Source: Ciborinia camelliae
Lineage: Eukaryota > Ascomycota > Leotiomycetes > Helotiales > Sclerotiniaceae
Direction: 5' to 3'
Assembly (NCBI GenBank): GCA_025890175.1
Contig: JANPYM010000006.1
Span: forward strand, 124,001-188,000
DNA: 64,000 nucleotides
The position numbers and the translations under genes were made by a program. Shown in pieces: positions 49,699 through 62,152 of the stretch. Position 1 is the stretch's first letter. Each line of letters opens with the position of its first letter. The notes beneath the pieces are model-generated. The model ran no database searches and was not told the DNA's origin. It was given only the letters and a program-made list of their open reading frames with translations.

Positions 49699-49971
49699 CT
49701 GGTATGAAATGGAGTGAGTGAAGTTTCCAGAAAAAGCATCGCTGATTGGATAAACGATTATTGATGCTTGGAAAGCACGACGGTATGATTTGGATACAAT
49801 GGATGACTTTGGATAAGATACTAGCAAGTGGTCGAGAGTCAGTTGATTGGTTGTAGGCCCATGTAGAAAGGTAATACTAGGATGACTGTGTGTTATGGTT
49901 ATGGTCCAATGAACAGATACTTTTACTTATTTTGAGTTCAAGCTGATATTTATGTTATATCTTTCCATCTA

Positions 49972-51035
49972 TTAGCTTGTCGAAGGGGCTTGAAGGCCGA
50001 TATGATTAATTGTATTCCGAGGTGCTCCAATTGTCTCGAGGACATCAACAAGGATTCCCTCATCCTTACGAATAGCATTCCATTCAGTCTCACTCTTCAC
50101 CAATAATGTACCAGCCAGAATAGTCCCGTTCAGAGCAACAGATCCAATGGTATGGCCTTCGTCATCTTTGATTGCAAGTCCTTCTGATATTCGCGGACAT
50201 AGCACGATGGACCTATGGGTAAATCCAAGGTTGTAGCTGATGGGCGATTCACATTTATGATTCACAGAACATGTAGTTTTCATCAGTTGGCAAGCTTTCT
50301 GGTGTAACTCTAGGTAAGTGGCATGTAAATTAGAGGGTTGAATGTTATCCGAGAGGGATGCGGCAAAGTATATGAATGGTAGCTCTTGGTAAGTGTCAGC
50401 AATGGATTTCCGAGGACGTAGGGCAATTACCAGGTGCAGGTATCTCAGTGAGACGGTCTATCAATGGAGACCATTTCAGATCTTGACCTAATCCTGACCG
50501 CATTGATTCGACCGGGAGGAATTGTATATGTCTGTGGGGCTGCGATGCTCCAGAGTGGTCTCCCGAGTTGAAGAAACCAAACAATTCTTCTCCTTCATCA
50601 TGGTATGATTTTAAACAATCATATGCCGCCTCGAGATCTGCCTCTTCCAGTAAGTGTGTTTGTTCTTCGAACTCTTTTGTTGCGAGAATGAAATGATCCG
50701 GAATAACGGGAAATTTATTGAGCACAAGGTTGTGCGAGCCAATATTCGCGACAAGCAATGACTTGGGAGGGTTGAGAAATGGATCGAATGGCTTTTGAGG
50801 GGTATCTTTAGGTTTGTTTGACTTGGGTTTATGTGCCAACGCGGGAGAATATCGTAATTGGAACTACATTGACAGCGAAATTAGTAACTATCACTGATGA
50901 GAGGGGTTCATATTAAAGCCTTACTGGCAATGAATTACAATGTAAAATGGCCAATTGAGTCGGGAAATAGGTGATATCACCAGCAACTTGAGCTGCTTTA
51001 AATTTCTCACGAACAAGAGTAGGTAAGTTCCTCAT
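49972..51035 (-). CDS. Ap4A phosphorylase (ATP adenylyltransferase), APA1/APA2 type
   Basis: Exons 51035-50925, 50863-50431 and 50384-49972 give 318 aa, close to yeast Apa1/Apa2 (about 321-325). The introns are 61 and 46 bp; the latter is short. The motif GASQPHRHIQFLPV at about 142-155 contains the HxHxQ of the HIT-related nucleotidyl-transferase active site. SLLVANIGSHNLVLNKFPVI is the usual substrate-domain segment, and SYNLGFTHRSIVLCPR and NGTILAGTLLVKSETEW match the C-terminal domain. Reaction: phosphorolysis of diadenosine tetraphosphate (Ap4A) to ADP plus ATP. The enzyme is presumably cytosolic; no targeting sequence is seen. It is tail to tail with the SANT gene, 273 bp apart. APA1 versus APA2 cannot be told apart here. 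Confidence 0.92.
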
Positions 51036-53428
51036 GGCTGAAGAATTGAATCTCGATTGAGGGACAAAAGTGTAGGTAGGAAGGACGTTGACCTTAACCT
51101 TAGATATGGTGTGAGCTTCTGCTCAGACAGGGTTTCGGTGATCAGATTACCTAATCTCGTAGAATAGAGACCGGGAATCACACCTGAGGACAATATCACT
51201 TGTTATGGAATACATACCATAGCATTGCTCCGTATACCTATTGAATGTGGAATCAGAATTGTGAATTTCAGTCCAACCCCACTCATATTCAATGGAAATT
51301 CGAAGTCGAATGAGATGTTGGAATTTGGGGATATGGATATCAATGTTCTAAAAGAATTGGAAATTTGGAATTCATTGATCGGGGCATCAATTTTCTGAAT
51401 GAAACTGGACGAGAAGTTTCCAATTTTGGGGGGGATATACTCACTTGTATTAAAGGAGATATTGGTTCTATTCCCATGTCAAGGTGAAGGAGATGGATTT
51501 GATCTCCTAGGGACCATAGATTTGTTGCATTTTTACATCTTATCCCATCAAGCTCGACCATTCACAATATATCTTACACAGTGTCTAAAAGGAAAGTTCC
51601 TTCATAGTATTCTAAAATTATAAGATTCAAATTCCAACGTTTGGAAAGAAGTTTGAGGCACAGTAGAGACAACATGGTGACTTACCAACCACCAAGACCG
51701 CTTTCCTACCTGAAAACACAAATCATATTGTGACCTTTTCCTCCGTTTTGAATTTCACGATTCCTAAGTTCTCATATCATTTTTAGCTCACGAAGGTCTG
51801 GAAGGAAGCCATTTCTGTTTAAGATCCTGCTAACGTGGAAAAATGGAAAAGATACATTACTTACTGCTGCAGCACCGTGGCATACATTCCGTATGCCTAA
51901 GCTATTCTCGAGATAAACAACGATGTGGGATTATAATAATACCCTGATGTCTATGATAATTCCTGGAATAGTAGCAATGTTTGATGGTGGCTTAGTAGCG
52001 AACCCATTTGTTACTATATCTGAGAGCGTCCAAGAATTCTCCCATAACCAACTGTGGGCTGTGCTATCGTGGCTATTCACACAGTCCCCCTCTTCGTCTA
52101 TAAGATTTCAAATATCATATATGAATCATCTCCTTCACATACTTGGCAAGATCAATTCTCCTTGGCAAATCTAAACTCAGCTCACAATCTCTTCTACCTT
52201 AACTCTACATTCAAACCTACCGAGCTCCTCTTGATAAATATAAATTCACTCCGAACAGTTCCAATCAAGAACGGCAAGCCGATTCATCAAAACTTACTAC
52301 CATCTCAATCATGTTACCACAAGTCCCAATTCAGCTAGATGTCTTTAGTACCAACCCGGACATTCAGATAGCCCCGTTGATCTAACCCCGCAACAAAAGC
52401 CATTGTTGGGAGATTGAAATGGAATAAGTACCAACAAGCAAACCTGATTGTAGTCCTTCACACGTTTTCTATATCAACCGCCTGTTATAGTTGATTGGGA
52501 CGAGTTCAAACACCAATACAAATGCCAAATCTCCGAGATTTATTGATCGAAATCCTGGGAATTGAGCGCTGCTAACGAACTACGTGAGAGAGTCATTTGG
52601 GGGCAGTCAAAATTCATGGATACTGGGCAGGCCTCATCATCTGAACCTTTTATCGAGATTTTCATATTTTCTTTCCTTTCTTTTTCTGGCTTTTATTTCT
52701 GGCTTTCCTTTTCACGTTCTTATTCTGTCACTTATTTAAAATTACTTGAGCAGAATATTTTATTTATTTTATATTCCATCATCTAAAAATACTGCTTATG
52801 ACTAGTGACGCTGTTCAGATTTAATAACGAACCGTGTGGCAAAACCCCAATGTTCTAGTAGTTCTTCATAGCACCTGCAATCCCACTTCCACGTCAATGT
52901 CCCCTATAAGAATAGTCCAGAATTGTGACAACGTATACCATCTCTCGCTATTTGTTTTTATCCCTCTATTTTTACACGTTTTTATATTTTAAATCATCTG
53001 AAGAACATCGTGATATGAAAAATCACGACTGCTTTCGAAACCACCAATGTCTCTAGTCAGTAAAGATAGTGCGCTTCTGCGGCATACTATATTTATGTCT
53101 AGAATATTCCCAAGAATAACCTCCATATTCTTGGCTGATCCAGTCTCAGACCTTATTCTAACTAAATTTTCTTATAACTAAGTCTTGCTATATACTACTA
53201 CCTAATGAAATATCTTTCTGTGGCTGCACTTTCGACCAACCTCGTATATCTATATATAAATACTCAAAAGTGTATATATATGTCTTTATCCTTATCCAAA
53301 TTCCAATCAAACAATCATATCGACTCCTCATTCAGACCCGATCAACGTTCTCTCCCATATATCCACTTTCTTCCACCCAAACAAATCAAACCCGCTTATT
53401 CGATACCACTCACCTTGTTCCTTGCACA
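51036..53428. other. 2.4-kb spacer, no gene recognised
   Basis: Promoter side of the Ap4A phosphorylase gene, then AT-rich DNA. Short open frames (51399-51623, 51923-52174, 52054-52338) lack motifs. The last 150 bp before 53429 are pyrimidine- and CCCA-rich and probably form the leader of the next gene. Confidence 0.5.
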
Positions 53429-54007
53429 ATGCATAAACAACTATCCCTCTCTTTATTCATCATCCTCTTGATGTCTTCAAGGCTACTTGCTCACAATGTT
53501 CATCGACTCGCAGACGCGGTCCCAGCCATCACCGCTGCTTCCATAGGGAATGAAGTCGATCGATACTATCCTGTTGCGAGACAAGACTCTGGAGACCATT
53601 CGCCATGTGAGGACGGTAGTGGCTTTGTTCTCTGTTCGATCAATCATGAGTTTGACAGACTCGTTTGTACAAATCCGCTTCCACCTGCGGCTGACGTCGA
53701 TAGCGATCCTAAAGATTCCCGCAGTATATGTGCCGATGCTATAACCCAAGCAGCCTCCGATCAAACCCATGTTACGGTCTATATCTTTTATGATGTAGAT
53801 GATGATTGTGATGATCTTCGCAAACGCGACATGGATAACGCAGCGACTGTCGGCCAGAATGATGCTAGCCCAGCATCTATAAATCCTAAGCCTGTTAATA
53901 AGGGATTCAACTTGTTAGGGGGGCTTTGTCAGGCTTTCACCTTTGGCCAGAGCCACAAATGCGATAAGTTCTTCGAAAAACGCGGCTCGCAATTGGCCCC
54001 CTTGTGA
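53429..54007 (+). CDS. Small secreted cysteine-containing protein, effector-like
   Basis: I place the start at ATG 53429, giving 192 aa; the frame is open further upstream but only this Met begins a proper signal peptide: MHKQLSLSLFIILLMSSRLL, cleavage likely after Ala21. The mature part has seven Cys (CEDGSGFVLC, LVC, SIC, DDDC, GLC, HKC) and an acidic middle (YDVDDDCDDL). Two dibasic KR sites (LRKRDMDN, FEKRGSQL) could be cut by a Kex2-like protease, releasing a segment of about 60 residues and a short tail. No domain recognised, no GPI or membrane signal. Unspliced. It could be a secreted effector or a processed precursor; both are inference. Confidence 0.65.
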   Translation: MHKQLSLSLFIILLMSSRLLAHNVHRLADAVPAITAASIGNEVDRYYPVARQDSGDHSPCEDGSGFVLCSINHEFDRLVCTNPLPPAADVDSDPKDSRSICADAITQAASDQTHVTVYIFYDVDDDCDDLRKRDMDNAATVGQNDASPASINPKPVNKGFNLLGGLCQAFTFGQSHKCDKFFEKRGSQLAPL

Positions 54008-54888
54008 AAGTCTCAAGCCCAACAGTCATGAAAGGTGCCACCAAGATCTAGGCCTTGACCTTTCATTTTACAAGTTTGATAAGATGGATTAGGCAACTGG
54101 TGGAGAGTTTCCTGATGTGCACTGGTGATGGGATCCACAATAATGCTGTTGCGAATGGGACATAGGGAGGGATCAAGTTTCTTTTGGGGGGGGTTACCTG
54201 TTTTGTTTTTCTTCATTCATTTGGTGTTTATTATGGCATTTTGCATCTTTTTTCCCACTCATTTAAGATTATCTTGGCATATCATTTTCCAGGAGTTTGG
54301 TACTTGGTCAATTAAGTTAGGCTATCTGTGACAGCTGTGTCACGACATTCATTTCATAGCACAAAGATATACTTGTGTATTTTCCCACCTGGTCTTTCGT
54401 TCCTTGCATGCTGAAATCAACCTCTCCGGTCATATCTCCGATAACAGTGAAAGAACGCAAGCAAGCAAGTTGGTATGCTAACAACCAGTATTTCCATCAC
54501 ATCAAGTCATTATTTGATATACATAAGTATAATGCAACACTCCCCGCATTCAATAATGACCGGGGGTCCGCATTCTTCAGCTCTTTCCCATTAAACCTTG
54601 GACTCCTGCAGTCAGCGTCGTATTCGGTATAAATAATCCTTTTGTGCCGATCTATGGCGGCCTATTGGGACAAAGTTGGACAAAGTTGGACATATTGGGC
54701 GGGTAATCAATCCTTGTCGGTACATAAAGTTCATCTGAGCTGAACTATAGCTACTTTTTTTATTCAGATTTGAGCTCCGAGATACATGTGCGAAAATATT
54801 ACTCCAGGATTTCAAAATACTATATCTTGTGTGATATACACTTCAACTACCTCAATTATGACCATCGATATTTGACATTGTTTAAAAA
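54008..54888. other. Spacer between the secreted protein and the oxidoreductase
   Basis: AT-rich, no gene. Contains an 11-bp tandem duplication acaaagttgg near 54670-54689. It includes the promoter of the oxidoreductase. Confidence 0.5.
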
Positions 54889-57162
54889 ATGTATTCACAG
54901 TACTTCTCGTTCGTTTTGCTTATAGCCATCTTTCAAAATGTGGTCTGCGATCCAGTATTTTCAGGGAGAGTACTCGAGAGATCGACCGATCTACTATTAA
55001 GTTATGATTATATCATTGTAGGAGGAGGAACAAGTGGGCTCGTCATTGCGAATCGACTGTCCGAGAATTCAAGTAATTAACCAATATCTCACGATCCTTC
55101 ATCTTCCACCTAAGTTTAGAATACTTTACTGATACCCAGCAGATACAACCGTCCTCGTGATTGAAGCAGGAAACTTGTACGTACCCCAACCCCAAGAGAT
55201 TCCCCAATTCTAACACAAAAAAAGTCACAAAAACGAAGATTTCATAACCATCCCCCTAATAACCACTGCCAACCTTCCTTTCCTCGGTACCGGTCCCCGC
55301 AATACAATCTATGACTACAATACAACGTCAACCCCACAGCCCCATCTCCTAAATCGATCTATTCCCCTTTCAGCTGGAAAAGTAATCGGTGGTTCGTCCG
55401 CCATAAATGGCATGGTATTCATGCGCGGAAATGCAGCTGAGTATAATCATTGGGAAGAACTTGGGAACCGTGGGTGGAACTGGGATGAGTTGTTACCTTA
55501 TTTTAAGTTGAGTGAACATTTTACTCCTGCTGATGAGGAGGAAGTGGAGGAGTGGGGGATTGGGTACGAGGCGGATGTGCATGGGGAGGGTGGGTTTGTG
55601 GAAAATGGGTTCTCGAGGTTTATTTGGCCGAGTACTAGTACGCTCTCCATTTTTGTGTTTATTCCTCTGATGTTTGGCTGAAAATCTTCTTTTCGAATTT
55701 GGTCTAACCAATAATCCAGAAAACTTCCTAAATGCCTTCCTCGAGCTCGGGGTCTCCTACATCAAAGACTCCCTCTCGGGCCTCAACACCGGCGTATTTT
55801 TCTTCCTCCTTTCCATAACTCCTGATTCTCAAGAGCGCAGCACATCTCAATCCTTTCTACCCCCAAATTCACATCTTGAGGTTCGTCCCAATCTGCATGT
55901 TTTAACTTCTCATACTGTGACCAAGGTTCTCTTTTCTACTTCTTCCAACTATTCATCTAGACACTCGGAAGAAAAACCGCGAGCTATAGGAGTGGAATAT
56001 GCATCTGGAAAAGATGCAGAAAGGTATACGGTCAAAGCAAATAAAGAAGTCATATTATCAGCAGGCGCTCAAAGAACTCCACAATTGCTCCAGATTTCCG
56101 GGATAGGACGTCGGGATATATTAGAGGGGTTGGGTATTGAAGTTATAGTAGAAAGTGACGGCGTGGGAGAGAACTATCAAGATCACTTATTGTTTCTCAC
56201 TTTTAGCCCTGGTGTGTTGTTTCATCAGTTTTATATTTCTGGTCGCCAAACTGTTTGAACGATAATGCTAATTTGAGCCGGTGTGAAGATCCAAATATAG
56301 AGGTCCAATATGGAAATTTAAGTACGAATGCTACGTGGGCTGCAGAGATGCGGAAACTATATGATGAGAAGAGGGAAGGTGAGCTTTTTTGTTCGATGTT
56401 TCTGAGGAGGCTAATGGATAGTCTAACATAAACTCATTACTAGGACCATTCACAACCCCCTCTGGAAATGTTTTCTCTTTCCTTCCTCTGGCTACCATTC
56501 TAAATAGCACATCATCCGATGCCCTTGGCTCTCTACAAGCCCTGGCTGAAACTACCAACATATCACAATATCACCTACCCTCTACACCACTTTCCGTTCT
56601 CGCGGGCTATAAACTCCAACACGAAATTCTTACCTCTAATCTCCTCGCTACCAATACGGCGCACATGGAAATAATCGTCGGCGATACCAAAATAATTCCT
56701 GCACTCCAACTTCCCTTTTCTCGTGGCCGCGTCTCCATTTCATCTCCTTCAACTTTCGACCCTCCACTCCTCAATCCAAATTATCTTTCTCACCCCATCG
56801 ATCTCCTACAACTGACTCTCGCCTTCAATTATACCCGACTGATGCGCACCACATCCTCCTTAAAATCCATCTCCTTCACCGAGTCCTATCCCGGTCCAAG
56901 CATCACTTCACAAGCACAGATCCAAAATTTCATGCGAGAATCAGTATTGAGTGAGAATCACCATGTGGGTACCGCATCGATGATGCCGAGGGAATTGGGT
57001 GGAGTGGTGGATGAGAGATTGAGGGTTTATGGGGTCCAGGGTTTGAGAGTCATGGATGCGAGTGTGATTCCGATGTTGGTTGCGGCGCATTTACAAGGGA
57101 CGGTTTATGCGATTGCGGAGAAGGGGGCGGGGATGATTTTGGAGGATGGGATGTTTGAGTGA
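54889..57162 (+). CDS. Secreted GMC-family FAD oxidoreductase, one exon junction unresolved
   Basis: Exons 54889-55072, 55143-55176, 55225-55637, 55720-about 56211, about 56270-56378 and 56444-57162. Signal peptide MYSQYFSFVLLIAIFQNVVC, then the FAD dinucleotide motif YIIVGGGTSGLVIANRL at about 41-57. SAGKVIGGSSAINGM is the GMC signature 1 region, and LSAGAQRTPQLLQISGIGRR is signature 2. At the C-terminus ENHHVGTASMMP and AAHLQGTVYAIAEKGA carry the two His positions of the aryl-alcohol/glucose-oxidase-type active site. Expected activity: oxidation of an alcohol or sugar with H2O2 release; the substrate is unknown. Between 56212 and 56270 the frame can be continued only by a 17-base excision or a weak-donor intron, so a frameshift is possible. 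The 55637/55638 donor also has an alternative at 55632. Confidence 0.8.
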
Positions 57163-57766
57163 TGATGATATTAAGTGATTTCTTTTACGGTTGGGTGACT
57201 ATCTGTATTATCCGTTCTAAGTGCTTAAGAGGGACGAGGCGGAATCATTCGAGAACAGAAACACTCTAGAGAGTAGCATTTACGTTAGTAGACTCGACGC
57301 AGTGAATTATTCGTCGCCTATTACTATTCACCTAGCTGCCTAGCAAGTACCTATGTAAACATCTTTTCAAGATATTTAAGAAGTCAAACCATGACAGTAA
57401 ATCAAATCTAATAAGCAGCTACCAGAATTTTCAAGATCGCACTTGGAGGTCATGTGTCGAAGATCACGAAATAACCCTTGAAAATGCGTGATCGAGTAAG
57501 CTTGGATGAATTCGGAACATCCATCGCATGCTCAAACTAACATCTAAACAACAGTAAATGAAAAAAGACAACAAAAATCATCATAAGTGACAACAATATT
57601 ATCTAATTAGATGATACTGAACCTTTTGGCCTTTTTTGTGATCTGGATGAGAAACCCTGGGGTTTTGAGAGTGTATACCTCATTATGAACTACACAGTAG
57701 GTAGACGTACACCGGCATCAAACATGAAAATGATACCGTCCCTGTTTGAATATCTTTGATATGTAA

Positions 57767-57797
<31 letters not shown>

Positions 57798-60700
57798 CAG
57801 CGTATTCTTAAATAACAGATAAAAGGTAAAAGATCTGCATCCCCTCTCTCATCTCATTCACTAGCTAGTTACATACCCCCAAAGAACATCCGCGACTTTC
57901 GAAGCGGTCCTGAAAACTCATATGGTTGAAATCTCGTGGTGAATATTCCGGAACGTAATGAGGTTGAATTGAATCAACTTGAATCAATTTGAAAATGTGA
58001 AAAGCCCAGTCTAGCATAGTCCGTTTCCAGCTTACCCACCAGCCGAAAAGAAGCAACAATACCAATAACAATGATAATGATACCTAATAATAGTGACCTT
58101 CCTCGCCTCCCTCCTATCTATATAAACTGCACCCCCCACCCCCCACCACATTTCACAACCCCAAAGTAAAAGTTCTGCAGGAAAAAGACGCGGCCAAGGA
58201 ACTTCGATTATATATCACTGTATATGTGTTATTTTCGCAAGGCCCAACCAGAGTGACGCATAAATCCATTCTCTTTTCTCCCAAAGAATTCCGTTCTAAT
58301 TACGGTTGAAAAGGGGAATCCAATCCATGAAGATATTTGAAATAGGTGAAGAGAGCGCGTGAGATATAATAATATTTAACAACAAAAATGAGTTAATGAT
58401 GACAATAAGATAAATTAAAATAAGAAAAGAAAATGGCTTATCCATACCTCCCTAGGTATAAATGAATATGAAGATGAATGAAGACTGGGAGATTTTGGAT
58501 TAGACTCTGGAGTGTAGGAATTTAGAGGATGGATTTATTAGATGAATAAATCCATAGATGGATACCTACTTAATCAAAAGACACCCCATGAAAATCCTGT
58601 TCGAAGTCTGGTTTGGGTTTAATGACTATGATCATAGAAGAGAGATTGATTAGGGGTTTGAAGTTAAACTTAAATAGAGGAAGATGGAACTCCTCCTCCT
58701 CTTGTAATTCACTAATTTCTATCTGATGCTAATGTGCTGCGTTAGTTAATAATTTAATCTAATGTAATATAATGTAATAGGTCCAGGATTATCGAGAATT
58801 CCAATCTAGCTCAGCTGAACCGATGTTAGTAGGACTCAGAATCCCAAGAATCCCAAGCAATCTAATTATCAGCCTCTGCCTCCATCTCTGCTATTATATT
58901 AAACAGTCAAACCCCCCAACCCAACCCAACCCAACCCTCCCCACCACCACACCACAATCAAGACCCCCATATATCAACCGCATATCACATATCACCGAAC
59001 CCAGAACCTTCCATATACCTATACCTATACCATGCAACACAAACACTCCAAACACTCCAAACAATCTAAAGCTAGGTAGCTACCAGTTTCCCGGCATTTG
59101 TTATTTCCTACAAAGGAAAGAAAGAAAGATGGACTTGTGCTTGTTTATACTTATACATATATATATAAAATACATCTAATCTCCTACCCAAAAATCCACA
59201 AAAGAAGTTCGCGAGAAAAGGGGGAGTTCGGCGACAACGACAATGACAACGACAATGATAAGAATGGGAATAGGAAGATATCATAACATCAGACACCAAC
59301 CCAACCCGATCCAAACCCAAACAAATTCGCCCACCGTAGACAAAATAATGAAATAATGAAATAGCCATCCCAGTCCCCGTCCCTGTCCCCGTCTCGAGCT
59401 ACCATGCATAGGATACTTCTTACTCGGACACCGTGGTATAGTTGAAGGGTTCTGGGGATGAGAAATTGAAGTCTTTAAATAATGATTAGAGATGGAGATG
59501 GAGATGAATTTGGATGAGATTCTTGCTATTCACTTATCTATCTTTTCCTCGTTTTCTTCTGTTTGGTTTCGTTGAAAGGGGACAGGTGTGGATTGAAGAT
59601 CTAAACTGGGACTGCTTATAAGCAAGGTCCTGAGCTAATACTACGCTAGTCTAGTCCCCATATGGCCTGATAAATCCACCCCTGTTACTGAGTCTTGAGG
59701 GTATTGCGTTATTCACTCCTACCCCTCTTACCCCTCCCATCCATTCCCCATTCCCCATTCCCCATCCCCCAATCCACTTGGGACTTTGAGATTCCGCTTT
59801 AGTTCCAGATACCGATACCGATACCGATACACCGCAGAACCCATTAACTAGCTAGCTATATAATAAGCCACCACCTGTATCGAACTCACAAAGCAAAGAC
59901 CGAGAATACTTCAACTCGATCAATCTAGAGATCAACTATTCTGACCAAGTGATTTTACATCCCATATAAATTCGTAATTCGTACTGAGAAACACTCCCTT
60001 CCTAAACCCCCGTCTATATCCTTCCGTAGATTATGAGTTTTCAGTACCGGGTATGAGATGGATAGATATTCTGCAGCACAAGAAGCCCCCAAAAAAAACA
60101 ATAGCAACAATAAGAAAAATGTGGCGATGATCAAGATATCTCCAAGTTGAGCTTAGACTTAGACTTAGACGATAGACTGCGCACTCCGCTATATCCGCAA
60201 TACTAACTTACAATCCCTAAACCTGCAAAAAAATCCCAAAAGTCCCAGAAAACTTTACTCTATCGAGTCAAGCTGTAGAGATGTCATTGTATTCCCAAAC
60301 TGAATCCACGGCGGACATTTTGAAACTGGATATTCGGTCCAGACTTTGAAGATCCAGGAACGATATTTCTTTTCTTTTATGTGCAGCTTTGGTATTCATC
60401 TAGTAAGGTACCTAGTTGATGAACTACGAGGTAAGCGGAGTAGAACGATATTACCTGGTGAATCGAGTGAATCGAGTGCGGGGTTTTAGACTTTCAGCTT
60501 CTCCTCATGTACGGATTCTCTTCCAACGAAATAAGATAAAAATAAAACAAAACAATCCAATACAATATTCAGAATGTTCTTGAAAGAGGCGGAGCTCAAG
60601 AGTTATGTAATAACGATTCACTCGTATAAATTGTATAAAAAAAATCATTCAATATCATAAGCACTCAAGTAACCCATGACACATACAAACAAACAAACAA

Positions 60701-61335
60701 ACACACGCACATACAAACCCCCTTTAGAATTCCATTCCTGTTCATTTAAACATCGGTTTTGCGATATTTGAAACCCTCATCGTTCTGTTCTCGAATGCCT
60801 TCAAAAAAAGGTGCTCTGAGTATATTCACGTTGAGGAAATATTCAGGGGAAAACGGAAAAGAGGGGAGGAAGTGGCTAATATTAGTTTGGGAGAAAAGAC
60901 GGGAATATTCAGAGAAATCATATAGGAAAATCAAACCCAAATAAAAAGGTAGCAAAAATCAAATACAACGACAATAAAAGTGAAACGAAGTGATTTCCCG
61001 ACAATCAAAAAAAACCAACCTACCTAGGCTAGTTGATGTGGGAAGATAGAGACAGAGATGAGAAAGAAGAGCGGAACAGTGAGTGCACTTCCAAAACCGA
61101 GCCAAAACATTGTTATGTTTTGGGATAGATAATGCGGAGGTAGGGTAGGAAATCATGTTTTGATGAAGAGAAATGAGCTTTAATGACACCTGGCTATCGT
61201 AGCACCTTTAAAAGTAGGACGTTTGGAACTCTCCATCTCCCTCTCCGTTTCCCCCTCCACTCTTTTCAAAAAGATGCCATTGCATTCCACGCCTATTCCA
61301 TGAAACTACAAATGGTAAATAATATTCGTTTCCAT
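57163..61335. other. 4.2-kb gene-free stretch
   Basis: No open frame above 118 codons and no recognisable protein. Simple repeats: (AAGC)7 at 57767-57794, CCCAACC words at about 58916-58938, CGACAATGA words at about 59233-59262, ACCGAT hexamers at about 59808-59832 and (AAAC)n near 60686-60703. A non-coding transcript or long promoter cannot be excluded. Confidence 0.5.
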
Positions 61336-62152
61336 TCAAGCACTCATTCCACCATCGCAAGCATAGACTGCCCCAGTAACAAAGGAACTTTCCTCACTCA
61401 ACAAAAACGCAATAACTGCAGCAATTTCCTCCGGAGTACCGAGTCGTTTGATGATAGCAGAATCATATTTGCCCTCGGTAGGATGAGTGACTTGAGCTTT
61501 TTCCATCATGGGCGTGTTGATTGGACCAGGAGCCACAGCATTCACTCGAATATTCCTGTTGCCGACTTCTTTCGCGGCGGAACGAGTGAGGCCAACAATT
61601 CCATGTTTACTGACGACATATGCACTGGTTCTTGCGAAACCTGCAATGAAGAATCTTGGATGAGCATGAACTCAAATATCGACTTGATGGGAGATATGAA
61701 GAATGTAACTGACCTTGTGTACCTGCCAATGATGCGACATTGACGATACTTCCACCATCTTCAATGTTTGATAGCTCAGCCCTCAAACAATACATCATTC
61801 CAGTTAGATTGACCGAGATGATTTTATCCCACTCCTCATCCTCCAAGTCTTGGACATTGTATGCTCCATAACGCTCCCCAATGATTCCTGCACAATTTGC
61901 GGCACCATCCAGCTTGCCAAATTGTGTCAGAATGCTATTGATCCAATCTTCAACCGATTTGCGATTTGAAACATCAACGATCGAGCCCATAGATTGTGTT
62001 GGAAAGACACCTGCCATGACAGTCTTGAGAGATTCGCTGGATATATCTCCAATGCAGACAATTGCGCCACGTGTGCTGAGAAGCTTGGCTGTGGCGAGAC
62101 CAATTCCCGATGCTCCTCCGGTGATGGCGATTACTTTGCCTTCCATTGACAT
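61336..62152 (-). CDS. Short-chain dehydrogenase/reductase (SDR, classical)
   Basis: Exons 62152-61714 and 61640-61336 give 247 aa; the intron (61641-61713, 73 bp) has a GTCAGT donor and a CATTGCAG acceptor. The motifs are complete: TGGASGIG (11-18) for the NAD(P) Rossmann turn, DVSN for the adenine pocket, NCAG, a NVASLAG strand with the catalytic Ser region, and YVVSK (Tyr154, Lys158). After it NAVAPGPINTPM and GAVYACDGGM are the usual C-terminal elements. The Asp in IGDISSES after the second strand suggests NAD(H) preference (inference). The substrate is unknown; typical members act on alcohols or ketones in secondary metabolism. An alternative start two codons downstream (MEGK) is possible. 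It is divergent from the glutaminase gene. Confidence 0.92.

Noticed and set aside
57590..57660. U2-like snRNA segment (tgaaccttttggcc)
   Set aside because: Only a short resemblance; the conserved 5' and branch-pairing regions are absent.
61183..61743. 186-codon plus-strand frame
   Set aside because: Antisense to the SDR gene, whose motifs are complete; no recognisable protein on the plus strand.
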